From Candidatus Symbiobacter sp. (GTDB taxonomy: Bacteria; Pseudomonadota; Alphaproteobacteria; Elsterales; Elsteraceae): DNA of 5,169 nt. The stretch spans positions 1-5,169 of the forward strand of contig JASGCR010000173.1 of assembly GCA_030054015.1 (NCBI GenBank), written 5' to 3'. Numbering within the stretch: position 1 is the first letter of the stretch; the number at the start of each line of letters is the position of its first letter. Made by a program: the position numbers and the translations under genes. Positions 5,051 to 5,169 of the stretch are shown here, piece by piece. A model generated the notes under the pieces. The model ran no database searches and was not told the origin of the DNA. It was given only the letters and a program-made list of their open reading frames with translations.

Positions 5051-5090
5051 TCATTACCCGCCGTTTGCGAAGCAAACGGTCGGGTAATCC
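5046..5090 (+). repeat. Complete hairpin repeat unit, inner stem type A
   Basis: After GAGCGTC, the outer arms ATTACCCG (5053-5060) and CGGGTAAT (5081-5088) enclose CCGTTTGC (5061-5068) and GCAAACGG (5072-5079) around a GAA loop. One unpaired T (5080) interrupts an otherwise perfect 16-bp stem. The tip reads GCGAAGC, a heptamer known to form an unusually stable DNA mini-hairpin. No T-run follows, so it is not an intrinsic terminator. Confidence 0.85.
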
Positions 5091-5114
5091 CCCATGAGTA
5101 TTATTCCCCAAAAA

Positions 5115-5169
5115 GGAGCGTCATTACCCGCAGATTTTTGCCGCGCAGCGGCATAAATCTGTCGGGTAA
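5115..5169 (+). repeat. Hairpin repeat unit, inner stem type B, cut by the window end
   Basis: The same left arm GGAGCGTCATTACCCG (5115-5130) and right arm CGGGTAA (5163-5169) enclose a different inner stem. This is 14 bases at 5131-5144 pairing with 5148-5161 around GCA, with one T-T mismatch (5138/5154). As in the previous unit, one unpaired T (5162) precedes the right arm. The window ends one base short of the full ATTACCCG/CGGGTAAT arm. Conserved outer arms with an unrelated but still self-complementary centre mark a modular repeat family. Confidence 0.85.

Noticed and set aside
5053..5088. Hairpin as an intrinsic terminator
   Set aside because: The stem is strong but no T-run follows on either strand, and no gene ends next to it within the window.
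4990..5169. CRISPR array
   Set aside because: Repeat spacing is irregular (28, then about 70 bases), the units contain their own palindromic cores rather than unique spacers, and no cas gene is present.

Overview
The window looks like chromosomal DNA of an alphaproteobacterium. The evidence is the Ffh GTPase core (TRIDGDGRGG and ALSMR in place of the TKLDGDARGG type), its glycine/methionine-rich C-terminal tail, the Ala/Lys/Glu tail on ribosomal protein bS16, and the gene order ffh-rpsP-rimM. The order and genus cannot be fixed from this sequence. GC content is moderate and looks similar across the genes. No transposase, integrase, phage gene, CRISPR array, rRNA or tRNA was recognised.

Layout. 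Positions 1-237 are non-coding: a possible sigma70-type promoter with a dyad over its -35 box, a strong intrinsic-terminator hairpin, and a 31-base tandem repeat that duplicates the 3' half of that terminator. Positions 238-2916 carry three + strand genes for protein targeting and ribosome assembly: ffh (SRP GTPase), rpsP (bS16) and rimM (16S rRNA/30S maturation factor). A bidirectional terminator at 2945-2989 closes this block. Two minus-strand genes follow: a ten-helix EamA/DMT-type permease (2988-3944) and an aldo/keto reductase with an intact catalytic tetrad (4101-4934). A 156-base intergenic region separates them. The right end (about 4990-5169) holds a cluster of hairpin-forming repeats that share the left arm GAGCGTCATTACCC. 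Two of them have complete but different inner stems inside the same outer arms.

Functional picture. Ffh binds signal sequences on ribosomes and SRP RNA, bS16 is a 30S protein, and RimM helps mature the 30S head, so the first three genes form a translation/secretion operon. The usual downstream partners trmD and rplS are absent: the operon ends right after rimM. The permease and the reductase are separate metabolic genes with no clear link to the operon or to each other.

No coding system here is obviously new. The two signals most worth a second look are non-coding: the terminator-like leader in front of ffh with its duplicated arm, and the CGTCATT-type hairpin repeats. A 16-base word from these repeats also forms one arm of the rimM/permease terminator.
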